A program made the position numbers and the translations under genes. DNA of 64,000 bases from Mortierella alpina. Taxonomy: Eukaryota; Mortierellomycota; Mortierellomycetes; Mortierellales; Mortierellaceae. Under the pieces are notes generated by a model. It did not search any database and had not been told where the DNA came from. It was given only the letters and a program-made list of their open reading frames with translations. Positions 33,346 through 44,185 of this stretch are shown here, in pieces (the stretch's first letter is position 1; each line of letters begins with the position of its first letter). The stretch spans positions 207,501-271,500 of the forward strand of contig JANATF010000022.1 of assembly GCA_029449245.1 (NCBI GenBank), given 5' to 3'.

Positions 33346-34130
33346 CTCGCATCCTCTGTGGGGAGAAGGGATGAAAAAATAAAGAATAAATGCCCAGGTG
33401 CATTATCGGTGAGTGCTGCCAGCAACTACTATACCTGACTTTGGTGACGTCACCCACTGGTAGTGTTGTTGGGGGGTCTACTAATACTTTTCTGTATTTC
33501 TTGTTGAAAGCCTTGTCCAGAAGAAAGAACCTGTATTTGTCCTTCCGAATACTACATGTAGAAAAGTACTTTCCACTCACGTCTTGCCATCGCGTTCATA
33601 CACCACCATGAACGCGAATAATTCAATTCATTTATTCATCCTTCGTGTCTTTGCTCACGGGCTCCATCTTCACTAGTCTCAGGTTGGTTCTTTTCTTTTC
33701 TACTGTATAGGTAATTTTACTATACAGGTCACGATATGATAAAAATTAAGTCATATATTTTTAAAGTGCGAGCAGCGTGTGGGTCAGCGGCTTAGCAACC
33801 CTTATGACCTGAGGGCTCCCCACAAGAATACAGAAAAACAGACCCCCTCCATGCCATTCACATTAACAACCCATACGCTTAACCATCACCAACTCCCATT
33901 CACAGCGTTGAGCTTGTAATCCTTTGCAGAGGTGTCTCCTCGTCCACGTTCACGACCAACAAAGGCTAGAAAGCAAGAATACATCTTTTCAAATGTGGTA
34001 TGCCCATGACTATCGGCAAGTACAAATTCCTTGAAAGTCTTCATCCCTAATAAGATATCTCGAATACTGAAGTTAATCATCGAGGCATCGCATACAACGT
34101 TCACAAATAATCAACCTGAACTGATCAAGA
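33346..34130. other. No supported gene
   Basis: Short frames on both strands without motifs. A minus-strand frame (34104-33886, IRDILLGMKTFKEFV) could be a protein fragment, but nothing flanks it. Confidence 0.35.
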
Positions 34131-34136
34131 AGTTCC

Positions 34137-34453
34137 ATCTCTGCCCGCATCTATGAAGCATCAGATGAGCGACAATGAGCATAACCAGACGCAGAGGCTT
34201 TCTGGACAGTGGCTGAGAGTCCGCACCCGTATGAATATACAGCCTAAACCGTATGTCCCACCCTCAGAAACACAGTAGGAACAATAATAAAAAAAACTCC
34301 ATCTCTGCCCGCACCTGTGAGGCATCAGATGAGCGACAATGAGCATAACCAGACGCAGAGGCTTTCTGGACAGTGGCTGAGAGTCCGCATCCGTATGAAT
34401 ATACAGTCTGAGCCGTATGTCCCACCCTCAGAGGCACAGTAGGAGCAGTGCAA
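34137..34453. repeat. Direct repeat, two units about 166 bp apart
   Basis: 34137-34290 and 34303-34453 are about 90% identical by eye (GAGCGACAATGAGCATAACC, CTTTCTGGACAGTGGCTGAG, GTATGTCCCACCCTCAGA). Confidence 0.85.
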
Positions 34454-35068
34454 ACGAAAAATCGATTATTTCGATCACTTACTAACAACCGAGAGAGGGA
34501 GAGAGAGAGCGAAAGAGACGCGTGTGGTGTTAGGAAGGATGGAGAGACGCGTGTGGACTTAGGAAGGATGAAGCGACAGAGAGAACGGTATAAAGAGAAG
34601 GATAACGAAGAGAGTAGGGGAGTAAGGGAAAGAGAAGGACGACGACGAGTGTGGTAGTGAAGAAAAAAGGGTGGGTATATATATAAATGGAGGAGTGAGG
34701 GTGGGGATGAGGTTGGAAAGAGGATTGATGGTGAGAGGAAAGTGGTGGTGGCAAAAAAATCACGCAAGACCATGACGTCGACATAATTATTTCCATTCCA
34801 TACAGGAAATAACGGATTACTTTGCCACCGCTCCCACGCCCGTCTCTTTGCCATCATATATGTACATCTTCACCGCCTTTGCCACCACTCCCACGCCCTT
34901 TCCTCGTCCTTCGCCTTTTTTCTTTCGTTTTCTTTTATACCCGCATCCTGCATCTCTTCCTCTTTTTCTTTTACGTTTGGCTCACTCTTCATCTCACTCT
35001 TCCATCACTCTCTCTTTACAGCCCCACGTTCTTTCCACCATTCTTTTCCTTTGATGCTTCGCAACACC
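34454..35068 (+). promoter_or_regulatory. Promoter region of the CRN gene, shared with the decayed copy
   Basis: A G/A-rich tract (34490-34750), then AGGAAATAACGGATTACTTTG, CCACCGCTCCCACGC and CTTTTATACCCGCATCCTGC, matching 16525-16680 upstream of the decayed paralogue. The TTTTATA box is the likely TATA element. Confidence 0.55.
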
Positions 35069-38000
35069 ATGACCGACAATCACCTGACCCTGTTCTGTCT
35101 TGTTGATGGAGAGGGTACCTGCAGCGCATTCTCTGTCAAGGTTCCTTCGAGTGACACAGTCGACGACCTCCGGAAGCTCATAAAGGCCGAGAAAACCAAT
35201 GCCTTCAGTGACATCGATGCAGACCAACTCACCCTCTGGCGCGTCGCCCACCCCGTCATTGCGGCCAACAAGCACCAGCCCGTTCTTCTGAACAGTATTG
35301 ATTCTCCAACAGAGCTCGACCCTACCGACGACATCTCCGATGTGTTTGAGCAACAACCGCCGAAGAAAACCATTCACATCATCGTCCAGCGCCCTCCTCA
35401 AGGTAATGTTGACGCGCTTGCTCTCGCTCAAGTCGTGAGCTTGTTTCTTTGGATTAACCTTATTTCATTCCTCCAATTGCATATTTTAGTCCAGGCACCC
35501 GTCCCCATCCGTGCCTCTACTCCACTCCCTGGCTATCTCTCGGATGATTCGCGTCCTGGTACCCCTCTCTCTGGTAAGCGCAACTGCTATTTCTTCATTT
35601 CTCATTACTTGCATCTCCCTGTCTCTTCCTCTGCCTCACACACTTTCTTTTCTCATGCAAGTAGGCGACCTCCACGTGGACATCAAAAAGATCACGGACA
35701 AATTCTTTGCACCCGGACCTATAACCAACTTTCTCGACGCATTTGTGAGAGGCGAGGGCGCGCTCCCAGTAACTACTGGACCTATTCGGGGCCTGCCGAG
35801 AGCATGGCGACGCAACTATGGCAAACCCAGTGAGTCACGGCCCAGCCTTCTCTTCCTGGATCTTCCCGACCCCTCAGCGCCTGACTCGGTATCAAGGAAC
35901 CTCGCATCGACTTCTATTCTTGACATGGTTAAGGACAATAATCGTCAATTGATTCCCGTTTTCGGCGTCAGTGGGTGCGGCAAAACCCGAGCTGTGATTG
36001 AGCTTCTCTCGCAACACTGGGGGTTCTACTTTAATGCCTCCAGCGACGATTGGGGATCATCAGATGTGCTCACCCTTCACTCCACCGTCCAGTCGTATTT
36101 GCATGGTACCCGGACATCGTTTATTGTTGACCGACAAGCCAATAACGCCTTTGCCAGAAAGATCACGCTCTTGCTCTTTCTTTCTCGTCTCTTCATCTTC
36201 AAGCATTGTTTGAATGTTTCTGGCAGCAGCGAGACATTTACGAGCGCAAGATGGATGCTTCTACAAGTGTGCCCTCACGTATTATTCAAGGACGTGTTCA
36301 ACAGTTTATTCCGCCAACTTCTGACCCTTCGTCATCACTCAGAGGGCGACCTTTCCGATTTGGTCCGCACCGTATTCGAGATTACGAGGCTCGATGTTAT
36401 CCGACATGGTGGTCTACCAAATATCAAGGATGACACTAGGCTTCTTGTGGTCCACGACGAGGCACAGTTCCTTGGCGATGAGTTCAATGACTCATTCCAG
36501 TCGATGTCTTCCTCGGACGAAACCCCACGACCCCTTCTGTCTCCCATCCTACATGCATTTCGGAACATCGGCGACGATCAGCTTACTCTAGTTACATGTG
36601 GAACAGGCTTGAGTGTGAACACCCTTTTCTGGGTTCAGAGCTCTGGCTCAGGCCTGAAGGATAATTCAACCAACTTTGAGGTAAGGAAATCCGCGTGGTT
36701 GACACTGTGTATGCTTTTATTGCCATTTCTGTTCATTGTTTGTCACTGTTAAGTTCCCTAACATCTCTTCTCCAATTCTCTTGTGGAATATATGATTGAA
36801 TTTTTTTCATATCCAAAAAAAAGCACATTGAGTTTCCAGGATGGACTTCTCTCGATTCGATCAAGGCGTACGTGTCTCGAGTGCGGAGGTGCCTGTTGGA
36901 CGACGAATCAAGGCGGGCTTTTGACGAGCGTCTTCCGCAGGACGCACTCGACATGCTGTTCGACAAGTTTGTGGGCCGATACCGACCTGCGATTGTTGCT
37001 TTGTACGTATTCATTCCTGACAATGACTGGAAAAGGTTCCTACAAGACCATGCGCTTATCCTATATATTTTTTCCTATTGTCTCTAGGGAAAAAATCGTG
37101 GAGCTGAGCGAGCATGGTACATGGAGGGCACTCATCGAAGACACGGAAGACAGGCTCGTTTCATGGGAGCACAGGACCATCAAAGGCAATCTATGCCATG
37201 AGCTCAACCGCCTTCACCAAAAGCACAAAGGCGTGCGCCGTGACAAGTCTGTGAAAACCGTCCTCGACATTCTCGCCTTTTACTTTTACAAGCGCTGCTT
37301 TTGGGGCGAAAACACGCTTGAGATCGACAGTGTCAATGCAGCCTTGGTTGAACGCGCCTTTGGTCGGATCAAGATCGTCAACCATAATGCGGTCACTGTT
37401 GTCGACGAGCCTTTTGTATTTAAGTCGCTCGAAAATTTTTTCACTGCAACAGACCCAGGATTTCAGGTAGCTCTCAAGGAGTTGATGGATCGGACAGGGG
37501 CAGCCGCTCAGGGGAATATTTTCGAGCAGTACATGATGTCTGTTTTCAGCGAGACGTTCAAGTCGCGACGTCTCTCTGACTGGCCGCACCAGCCCCCGAT
37601 CTCGGAGATGTGTCCTGATCTTGTCGGCGAGGTTGAGATTGTTGGCTGGAAAGAACCTGCACTCCTGAAAGGTACGACCCACGAGTCGATGTCATTGGGG
37701 GAGTTTATGAACGCTCATGTCAAGCAGCAGTCAACTCGCAAGAACACGCCTGTCCCTCCCTTCTTCTTCCCGAAAAGCAAGCCGTCGGGTCCAGATCTGG
37801 TGTTCTTCATCCGAATCGACGGTCGCAGGATGGTGCCAGTGTTTGTGCAGGTACGTTAAAGGCACAATCACTTGGCATAGGAGTGATAATTCACTGTGCT
37901 CTGTACTCACCTATACGACTTCCAACGCTATTTTTAATAGATGAAATTGCGTGACAGTTCAGCCAAGCTCTACAACAAGCTGTGGAAGAAGGCACTGGCC

Positions 38001-38324
38001 ACGGTTTCGGCGCCCTGCATCCAAGACCACGCCGATGATTTCTTAAACTACTGCCCTGACAACATCTACATCAGCATGGTGGTTGCATACCCCATGGTAT
38101 GCGGTCCCAAGCTGCCACCAGTCGTTGAAGTTCCTGAGAAGGACGCAAGTGGCGTACAGCAGGTCGTAATACGAGTCAGTGATGTCAATTTTGGTCATAT
38201 ATTTCCTAAGGAACATGTCATGTTTATTGACAGGCTCAAAAGGGCCGGAAAACGAGCAGCTGGCGATCTCGATAGCGACGATGATGATGACGATGAAGAC
38301 CGTTCTAAAAAACCAAGGACATGA
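35069..38324 (+). CDS. Full-length CRN effector-type protein: header, P-loop NTPase, nuclease-like C-terminus
   Basis: Exons 35069-35402, 35490-35573, 35665-36680, 36824-37002, 37088-37850 and 37941-38324 join to 919 residues. 1-111: ubiquitin-like header (LTLFCLVDGEG ... LTLWRVAHPV ... HIIVQRPPQ). 112-139: Pro/Ser linker (PIRASTPLPG). About 240-247: Walker A GVSGCGKT. About 398-407: Walker B LLVVHDEAQ, then LVTCGTG. 615-919: nuclease-like region with PDLVFFIRIDG ... VPVFVQMKL (Asp ... Gln-x-Lys, PD-(D/E)XK-like), ending in an Asp-rich stretch and SKKPR, a likely nuclear signal. NTPase plus restriction-endonuclease-fold CRN architectures are described for the Crinkler-RHS-type effector class. 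A role in host nuclei or in conflict between genomes is inferred. It is the only intact member of its subfamily here. Confidence 0.92.
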
Positions 38325-38585
38325 TAGATAGTAGATAGTGTGTGCTGAGATGAGTTTTTTTCAATTGATTAAAGTTGCAGTGTACCGGATTTGAATACCG
38401 TGACGTCAGACTGGAGATTTTTCGGTCAACTCGATTACATCCTATGCATGTTTCCATGCTGCATCATCACACCACCGCCGAGTTCCCCCTTCCTCAAGCA
38501 CACCGCTTCCTTGGCATACAATATCACGCCACTATTACTCGCAACCCTACAATACCACCGCCATTGCGCTCACGATCGATCTAAC

Positions 38586-40176
38586 ATGAACATAATATCA
38601 CTCTTTTGTCTTGTGGATGGGGAAGCCACTTCCCACGCATTCCCTATCAAGGTTTCCCCTGATGATACTGTGGGCGACCTCAAGAAGCTTATCAAGAGCG
38701 AACAAGCACCTGCCTTTGACGATATCACAGCCAACAGTCTCACCCTCTGGAAGGTGTCTGTCCCAGTCTCGGACGACGAAGAAGAGGCTCCCTTCATGCT
38801 CGATGCACTAAGCGAAAAGAAGAAGCTCAATCCAAGAATCGATATCTCCGCAGTTTTCGGTGATGAACCACCAAAGAAATCAGATCTTGTCGTTGTCCAA
38901 CGCCCATCACCCCCTCCATCAGGTAACGATATGCTCGGTTGCTGCAGCTCGTGAATCAGCTGGGAAAGCTTGTGCTCATTTCTTAATCTCTTTGTTCTAT
39001 GGTATAGGCCTACACCCAGAGATTGCCGCTTTGCGGAAACAACTCTCTGATGTCTTTGATTCATCCTTCAGTAAGTGAACACATAGTGTACCGCGACTGT
39101 GTGATTCAGATTCCAATTACTCACTTTTTTATTCTAATGCAACAGGCATCGGAATCGTCGTCAAGCCTGAGAAAAAAGTCGCGTTCTCGTGGTGTGGCAT
39201 CGTGGATACGGCGACTCTGGACGACCTGAAGAAAAACATTTTCGACTTATACCCCCAGTACGCTCACGACGATTACTTGGAAATATTCGTGTACAATGGG
39301 CAACCCAAACCAGAACTCATCCGCGACAACGAGGATCTTCGCAAAATACTCAAGGTCGCCAAGACAACTTCCAAGGCCAGACTCACTATCTCTCTGGAAA
39401 CTCCTACCAAGAGCTTCTCCTTATGGAAGTTCAAGGATGTTTGCGCGGAATATAACCTCTCTCTTTCAGCTGACCCCGGTCTTGACGTGCTTCCAGCGTT
39501 CACAGATATCGAGGCTACTCCACTGGTCTCCGAGTTTCAGAAGAAGATGCTGGCTCAGCTTCTCGATGAGGTCGAATCAATGGTGGACGTGTTGAGCCTG
39601 CTAGGTGCAAACGAAGCGACTAGATCAATGATAGTCGGTGCTTTTCTAGTGAAAGCAACAAGACTATTCAAGGAAGACCTGGTCCTTGCCGCCCAACGAA
39701 ATCTCAGCGGTCGTAGAGGAAATGGCGAAGTGGACTTTTCGGTACATTCACGGAAGAATGACAACCTCACTCTTGGCGTAACGGAGGTGAAGAGAGAGGA
39801 TTTCAAGCAAGGTGTGGCTCAGAACATTGTACAGCTTGAGTCGGCCTTGACGACAGCAAAGAAACGCAAGCGCAGTCCAACAGATGTCGATGGAGATGAA
39901 GAGGAGCCGATGAAGACGAGGTCGTATGGGATCGTGACGGATGCGGAAAAGTGGCTCTTCCTCGAATGCACTCTGCATGAAGACGAGAGCGTGACGTACA
40001 GGATGTCGGAACTAGACCGGAGTATCAACTACAAGACCAAATGGCTGGACGAAGCCAAATATGTATTGGAAAGGCTTGTTTGGCTATGGTCACGGATGCG
40101 AGATGAGATACCAGCTCGCGACGCCTATTCCAGGAAAGCGAGTTCTTCGCCAAGTAACAAGAGGATAAGTTTGTGA
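38586..40176 (+). CDS. CRN effector-type protein with PD-(D/E)XK nuclease-like C-terminus
   Basis: Exons 38586-38922, 39008-39070 and 39146-40176, 476 residues. 1-112: ubiquitin-like header (ISLFCLVDGEA ... LTLWKVSVPV ... LVVVQRPSPPPSG). 113-133: short linker exon. 134-235: a second beta-rich segment (VAFSWCGIVDTATLDDLKKN). The C-terminal domain has NGEVDFSVH (Asp330) and LGVTEVKRED (Glu347-x-Lys349), followed by QGVAQNIVQLESAL, a complete PD-(D/E)XK signature with the Gln-rich helix typical of the fold. A KKRKRS motif is a likely nuclear signal. It lies 261 bp downstream of the NTPase-CRN and on the same strand, with a CGTGACGTCA promoter motif also present upstream of the frameshifted paralogue at 25773. 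Confidence 0.9.
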
Positions 40177-40257
40177 ATAAAATAACAAAACTATACACTA
40201 TTTCAGCCGTTTATACAAGACGAGCAATCAAGTATAGCGCAGGTTTAATGATACTGT

Positions 40258-40797
40258 TTATCTACGGGTATATGGCCAGTTGTACGCACTGCGACGGTTT
40301 CTTTCCAGCCGAAGTCTTTCTATGTCCATCTTGGCCTTGCGAAGTCTTTCCATCGCCTCTTGCAACTCTTGCTCGTTCTCATCGAGGAATCGTTGGTGAT
40401 CACTCGCTTCATCCGCAGGAAGCAGTGTCTCATCAACAAGCCAAGCATTGAACGGCCTTGGGCTCGTCTTGTCATGCAAAGGTTTCCTGAGCAACCTCAC
40501 TTGTTGTAACTCGTCGGTAATCTTGGAACATCCTGAGCGATTTGTTGATGTCAAACCTAGCACATGGACGCTAAGAGTATCGGTGCATGCCAGATGCGAA
40601 CCACAGACACACACGTATGCCATGTCGTTGTCCTCATCCCTGCGGAAGCATATCACAACGCCTTGAAGAACGAGAGTATACTCGGCTTGCTCGTGGAACC
40701 GTTGGAGATGTCTTCGCTCCGCTTTAGACAGAGAAGAATCGTCTTTGTCGAGTAGGCCTTTCTTGCAGTAGCCGAAGTTGCAACAGTTTTTTCGCAT
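40258..40797 (-). CDS. Cys/His-containing coiled-coil protein, unknown
   Basis: 179 residues, single exon. The N-terminus has CCNFGYC and ERRHLQRFHEQAEY (a possible Cys2His2 site), then YVCVCGSHLACTD. The C-terminal third is a charged coiled coil (LDENEQELQEAMERLRKAKMDIERLRLERN). It is convergent with the CRN at 38586 (82 bp between stops). Its small cysteine site plus helical tail resembles the 3079-3486 protein and the tail of the 45834 protein. No catalytic motif seen. Confidence 0.65.
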   Translation of the reverse strand: MRKNCCNFGYCKKGLLDKDDSSLSKAERRHLQRFHEQAEYTLVLQGVVICFRRDEDNDMAYVCVCGSHLACTDTLSVHVLGLTSTNRSGCSKITDELQQVRLLRKPLHDKTSPRPFNAWLVDETLLPADEASDHQRFLDENEQELQEAMERLRKAKMDIERLRLERNRRSAYNWPYTRR

Positions 40798-40910
40798 TGA
40801 GTAAGATTACTGCATCAAGAATTTCATGAGAAAGCCATAGTAAACCACACACCAGCAAAAAAAAATAATACGTCACCGAAATATCTTTTAAGGCAAAAAG
40901 AGCTTTATGT

Positions 40911-41868
40911 TTATGCACAGAATGACAACGAGGGAAACAGGTTACGCTTTGATTCTTTAAAGCTTTCCTCAGCTGCCGCAGACAACGTGTTGGCCTCATC
41001 AACTGCGGCAGCGGCTTTTTTAACCGCGCTGTGGGCTGCCAAGAGCTGCTTTCTTGCCTCATTGAGGTCACGCTTGCGCTGTGTAGCCACGTCTTGAGCT
41101 GCCTGAGCCCCTTTTCTGCGGTCCTCAGCTTTAATCCATCGTGTCTTGAAGATCTCGAACATCCTTGCTTCGGATTCGTCTCCGAAAAGATCACCTGTTT
41201 GTAGAACCTTGTTGGCAATCGACCTGCGAAACGTTTTTCGACTATGCTCACGATAACGACTGATCCAGGACTCGCCATTGAGGAGGACGGCATTCTCCAG
41301 CCATTGTTGATAAACGTCAAGCTTTGCAATTAAATCGTCGCACAAAGGATGTTGTGTCAATGTACTCGTATTGGCAATCGTAACAGGGAAGTCAGCGGGG
41401 TCGTTTAGGGTAGTGTCGTCTGACTCGTCTAGGGATATCACTTCCATATCCGAGCGCTGCGGATATCCGTCTAAAGTACGATTGTTCTCAATCGAAAGCA
41501 GATGTTGCGGTACGTTGGCCCGAGACGGTTCAAATATGGGTGAGATTTCCCTAGTAACGGACATAGCATCAACTGCTGTTGGATCGTCGCCTGGTGTGCT
41601 TGCATTGAGCGGTAGTGAAAACTTGCGCTTTGTAAGACGTCGTTTCTTGCGCCTTGCATTGATACCAGCAGACACCCCTTCGTAGGTACTAACATGCAAA
41701 GATGCGGAAAGAATTGATTAAATGCACTCTTCATTTTAGACATAGGCAAGCCATGACGCAAAGACACAGGGAACCTTACCCGTCAGCCTCTTGGGAAGAA
41801 GTCGCACCATGGTCAGAGTCGGCTTCTGAAAGACGCTTTCTTGTGGGTCCATCATAGGTAGCACGCAT
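40911..41868 (-). CDS. Basic nuclear-type protein with helical C-terminus, unknown
   Basis: Exons 41868-41780 and 41688-40911 (GTAAGG donor, GTTAG acceptor) give 288 residues. A short N-terminal TRKRLSEAD repeat of basic residues and a strong NLS-like RRKKRRLTKRK (about 45-55) are followed by an acidic Ser/Asp segment (VISLDESDD, resembling a SUMO-interacting motif) and an Ala/Lys/Glu-rich helix to the end. Possibly DNA- or chromatin-associated. A relic of the same gene lies at 20030-20115, downstream of the decayed CRN. Confidence 0.7.
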
Positions 41869-41974
41869 TGTAGAAATAAAAGGTAGAGGAGTATTCATAT
41901 CGCCGTTTGTAGTAAGGCAAATGCGGACCACAAGATACAGTGCTTATATTATATACACATATCAGGGGAGGAAA

Positions 41975-42690
41975 ACAAAACGGTGGCAAAGGGGATTTGA
42001 GCGCATAAAAGACTGCAAAGGACATTCATGCATGCGGTCAGAGGGCGAGGGGAGAGGGAGACGCACAAAAGTAGTGGCAAAAGGGGATTGGGCGCACGAA
42101 AAGACTGCAAAGGACATTCATGCATGCGGTCAGAGGGAGAAGGCGAGGGAGAAGAGAAAAAAGAAGTGGCAAAGGGAGATTGGGCGCACTAAAAGACTGC
42201 AAAGGACATTCATGCATGCGGACAGAGGGCGAGGGAGAGGGAGACGCACAAAAGTAGTGGCAAAAGGGGATTGGGCGCACGAAAAGACTGCAAAGGACAT
42301 TCATGCATGCGGTCAGAGGGAGAAGGCGAGGGAGAAGAGAAAAAAAGAAGTGGCAAAGGGGAATTGGGCGCACAAAAAGACTGCAAAAGGCATTCATGCA
42401 TGCAGTCAGAGGGCGAGGGCGAGGGAGAGGGCTCACAAAAGAAGTGGCAAAGGGGAATTCGGCGCACAAAAAGACTGCAAAGGGCATTCATGCATGCCGT
42501 CAGAGGGCGAGGGCGAGGGAGAGGGAGACGCACAAAAGTAGTGGCAAAAGGGGAATTGGGCGCACGAAAAGATAGCAAAGGACATTCATGCATGCATAGA
42601 AGGCAGAGGGAGAAGACACAAAAAAAGTGGCAAAAGGTGATTGGGCGAACAAAAAGATAGCAAAGGATATTCATGCATGCCGTCAGAGGG
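41975..42690. repeat. Minisatellite array, eight units of about 93 bp
   Basis: ATTCATGCATGC recurs at about 42023, 42116, 42208, 42300, 42392, 42488, 42586 and 42671. The unit also holds GAGGGCGAGGGAGAGGG, CAAAAGTAGTGGCAAA and a GGGCGCAC...AAAAGA...GCAAAGG stretch. Because most units are 93 bp (31 codons), long frames stay open on both strands; I treat these as artefacts. Confidence 0.9.
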
Positions 42691-43125
42691 ATGCATGTGT
42701 GCTCTCTGCATCATATGTTTTTGATAGTGCCACGCCCTTCTTTGTTGGGCATGCAAAAGTGCCTTCTCTATCATCTATTCAACCGCTCCTACGGGTGTTG
42801 TAAGCTCCATTGGCTGTATCATCTGTGGATATGGCGATCTGCGTTCTGTGACAAGTGCGATAGCTTATGCACTCTCTTGGCCCCCTAGCTTCTATACAAA
42901 TTTTGTGTGTATCATCCGTTGCATTATGAGTAACATAGTGGACGAAAGAATCTGGAGGTAGTAAAGCATCACCAGTCCAGCGCTAGTCTTTACACATGGC
43001 GGATGCAAAATTAGATGGGGAGAAAATTAGCATCATATAATGCCGTGTGGAAGTATAAATCAATTCTCTAGAAAATGCTACATAAACTTCTACAGAACAC
43101 TAACAACTCTTGAGGCTATTTTATC
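42691..43125. other. Intergenic, promoter of the 43126 gene
   Basis: No gene. AAGTATAAATC at about 43052 is a possible TATA box for the 43126 gene. Confidence 0.4.
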
Positions 43126-43488
43126 ATGAATCAAACCAACAGTACCCTGAAAATTCGGTGCGCATTTGATGGAGACTGCTCCTCAGATGGATTTATTGTT
43201 GAAACGTCAACCATGGACACTATTGCCGGCTTGAAGGACCTCATTCTGCTACATGTAGAGCAAAGCCTGGACTGGAATACACCTACTGATACGATGAGAC
43301 TTTGTCTGGTGTCCATCGACACTGCCGGCCAGCTCATCTCGTTGGAGATGCTTCTCGCAAACAATTGGGCAATCCTCCTTCGTGACACGACGCTCGTTGG
43401 CCAAGTGTTTCCGGCTTGGATAGGAACGGACCGTAGAGTGAACGCAGACCGGATCCGTATTGTTGCTTGGATACCTCCACTGTTTTGA
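43126..43488 (+). CDS. CRN-header-like small protein
   Basis: 120 residues, single exon. LKIRCAFDGDCSSDGFIVET, DTIAGLKDLILLHVE, MRLCLVSID and RIRIVAWIPPLF follow the order of the CRN header (first strand with DG, DTV-x-LK helix, LxLWxV strand, last hydrophobic strand), but the LFCLVDGE and QRP motifs are diverged. No downstream domain or splice donor is present, and the stop codon directly follows the last strand. Probably a stand-alone, ubiquitin-like header protein. Confidence 0.6.
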   Translation: MNQTNSTLKIRCAFDGDCSSDGFIVETSTMDTIAGLKDLILLHVEQSLDWNTPTDTMRLCLVSIDTAGQLISLEMLLANNWAILLRDTTLVGQVFPAWIGTDRRVNADRIRIVAWIPPLF

Positions 43489-43677
43489 TAATTCAGTATG
43501 CTTCAGTCAATGTCCATAGTCTGGATAAAGCGGCAATCGCTTCTCATTCAAATATACATCTAATTGTATCTTGCAGTGAAGTATAAAAAGATGTAATACC
43601 AGTCTCCATGCATACTTTTGTCTATGCTTACAATCCTACTTCCGGCCCTTCTTCCTTTCATACTATCAGCAATCGCC

Positions 43678-43992
43678 ATGTTTCACCAGAAGTTGAGATT
43701 CATGTGTCTTGTTGAGGGGAAGCCAAATTCGGAACCCTTCACTGTGGAAGCGGCATCTTGCGACACTGTGGCCCGTTTAAAGGAACTCATTTGGCATGCA
43801 GCGGAGGAAGAGTTCGAGAATATTGGCCCTGGGGTTTTACAGCTTTGGTGGATCCCAATCAATGCACAACACCGGAGGGAAAAACTCACCTCAATACGAG
43901 GACTTGAAGGCTTTATCTCCGAAGCTTCAAGGAATGGCTACGTGAGCGCTGATGTCCCTGACTGGGTTAACATTTTTGAAATAGTACAGTAG
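43678..43992 (+). CDS. CRN-header-only small protein
   Basis: 104 residues from the ATG at 43678 (an upstream in-frame ATG at 43624 would add a hydrophobic SMLTILLPALLPFILSAIA-type leader, possibly a signal peptide). Header features: LRFMCLVEGKPNSEPF, DTVARLKELIW, VLQLWWIPI and a final WVNIFEIV. No C-terminal effector domain. It is the second of three header-type genes in tandem. Confidence 0.65.
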   Translation: MFHQKLRFMCLVEGKPNSEPFTVEAASCDTVARLKELIWHAAEEEFENIGPGVLQLWWIPINAQHRREKLTSIRGLEGFISEASRNGYVSADVPDWVNIFEIVQ

Positions 43993-44185
43993 TTGAAATC
44001 ATACAAACATGTTGCCCGAGCGCTTATATAAAGTTCATTGCTTCAATCAACCGTGAACCATTTGAATGAAACTGACTATTCAAATAAAAGTTCTATAAAG
44101 ATCGCCCTTTTCTACAGTCGCGTCACACCATATTTCTTTCTCATATTTCTTTCCCATAGTGTATTTCTTTCCCTTCTAACTCAAA

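Noticed and set aside
34264-34857. Minus-strand frame of 197 codons upstream of the CRN gene
   Set aside because: It spans the direct repeat and the purine tract. The translation is low-complexity Ser/Leu/Pro with no recognisable domain.
41921-42674. Repetitive basic proteins read from the minisatellite on both strands
   Set aside because: A unit length of about 93 bp keeps several frames open. There is no conserved start, splice site or non-repeat domain; composition explains the frames.
41975-42690. CRISPR-like array
   Set aside because: The repeats are contiguous 93-bp minisatellite units without unique spacers, in a eukaryotic genome.
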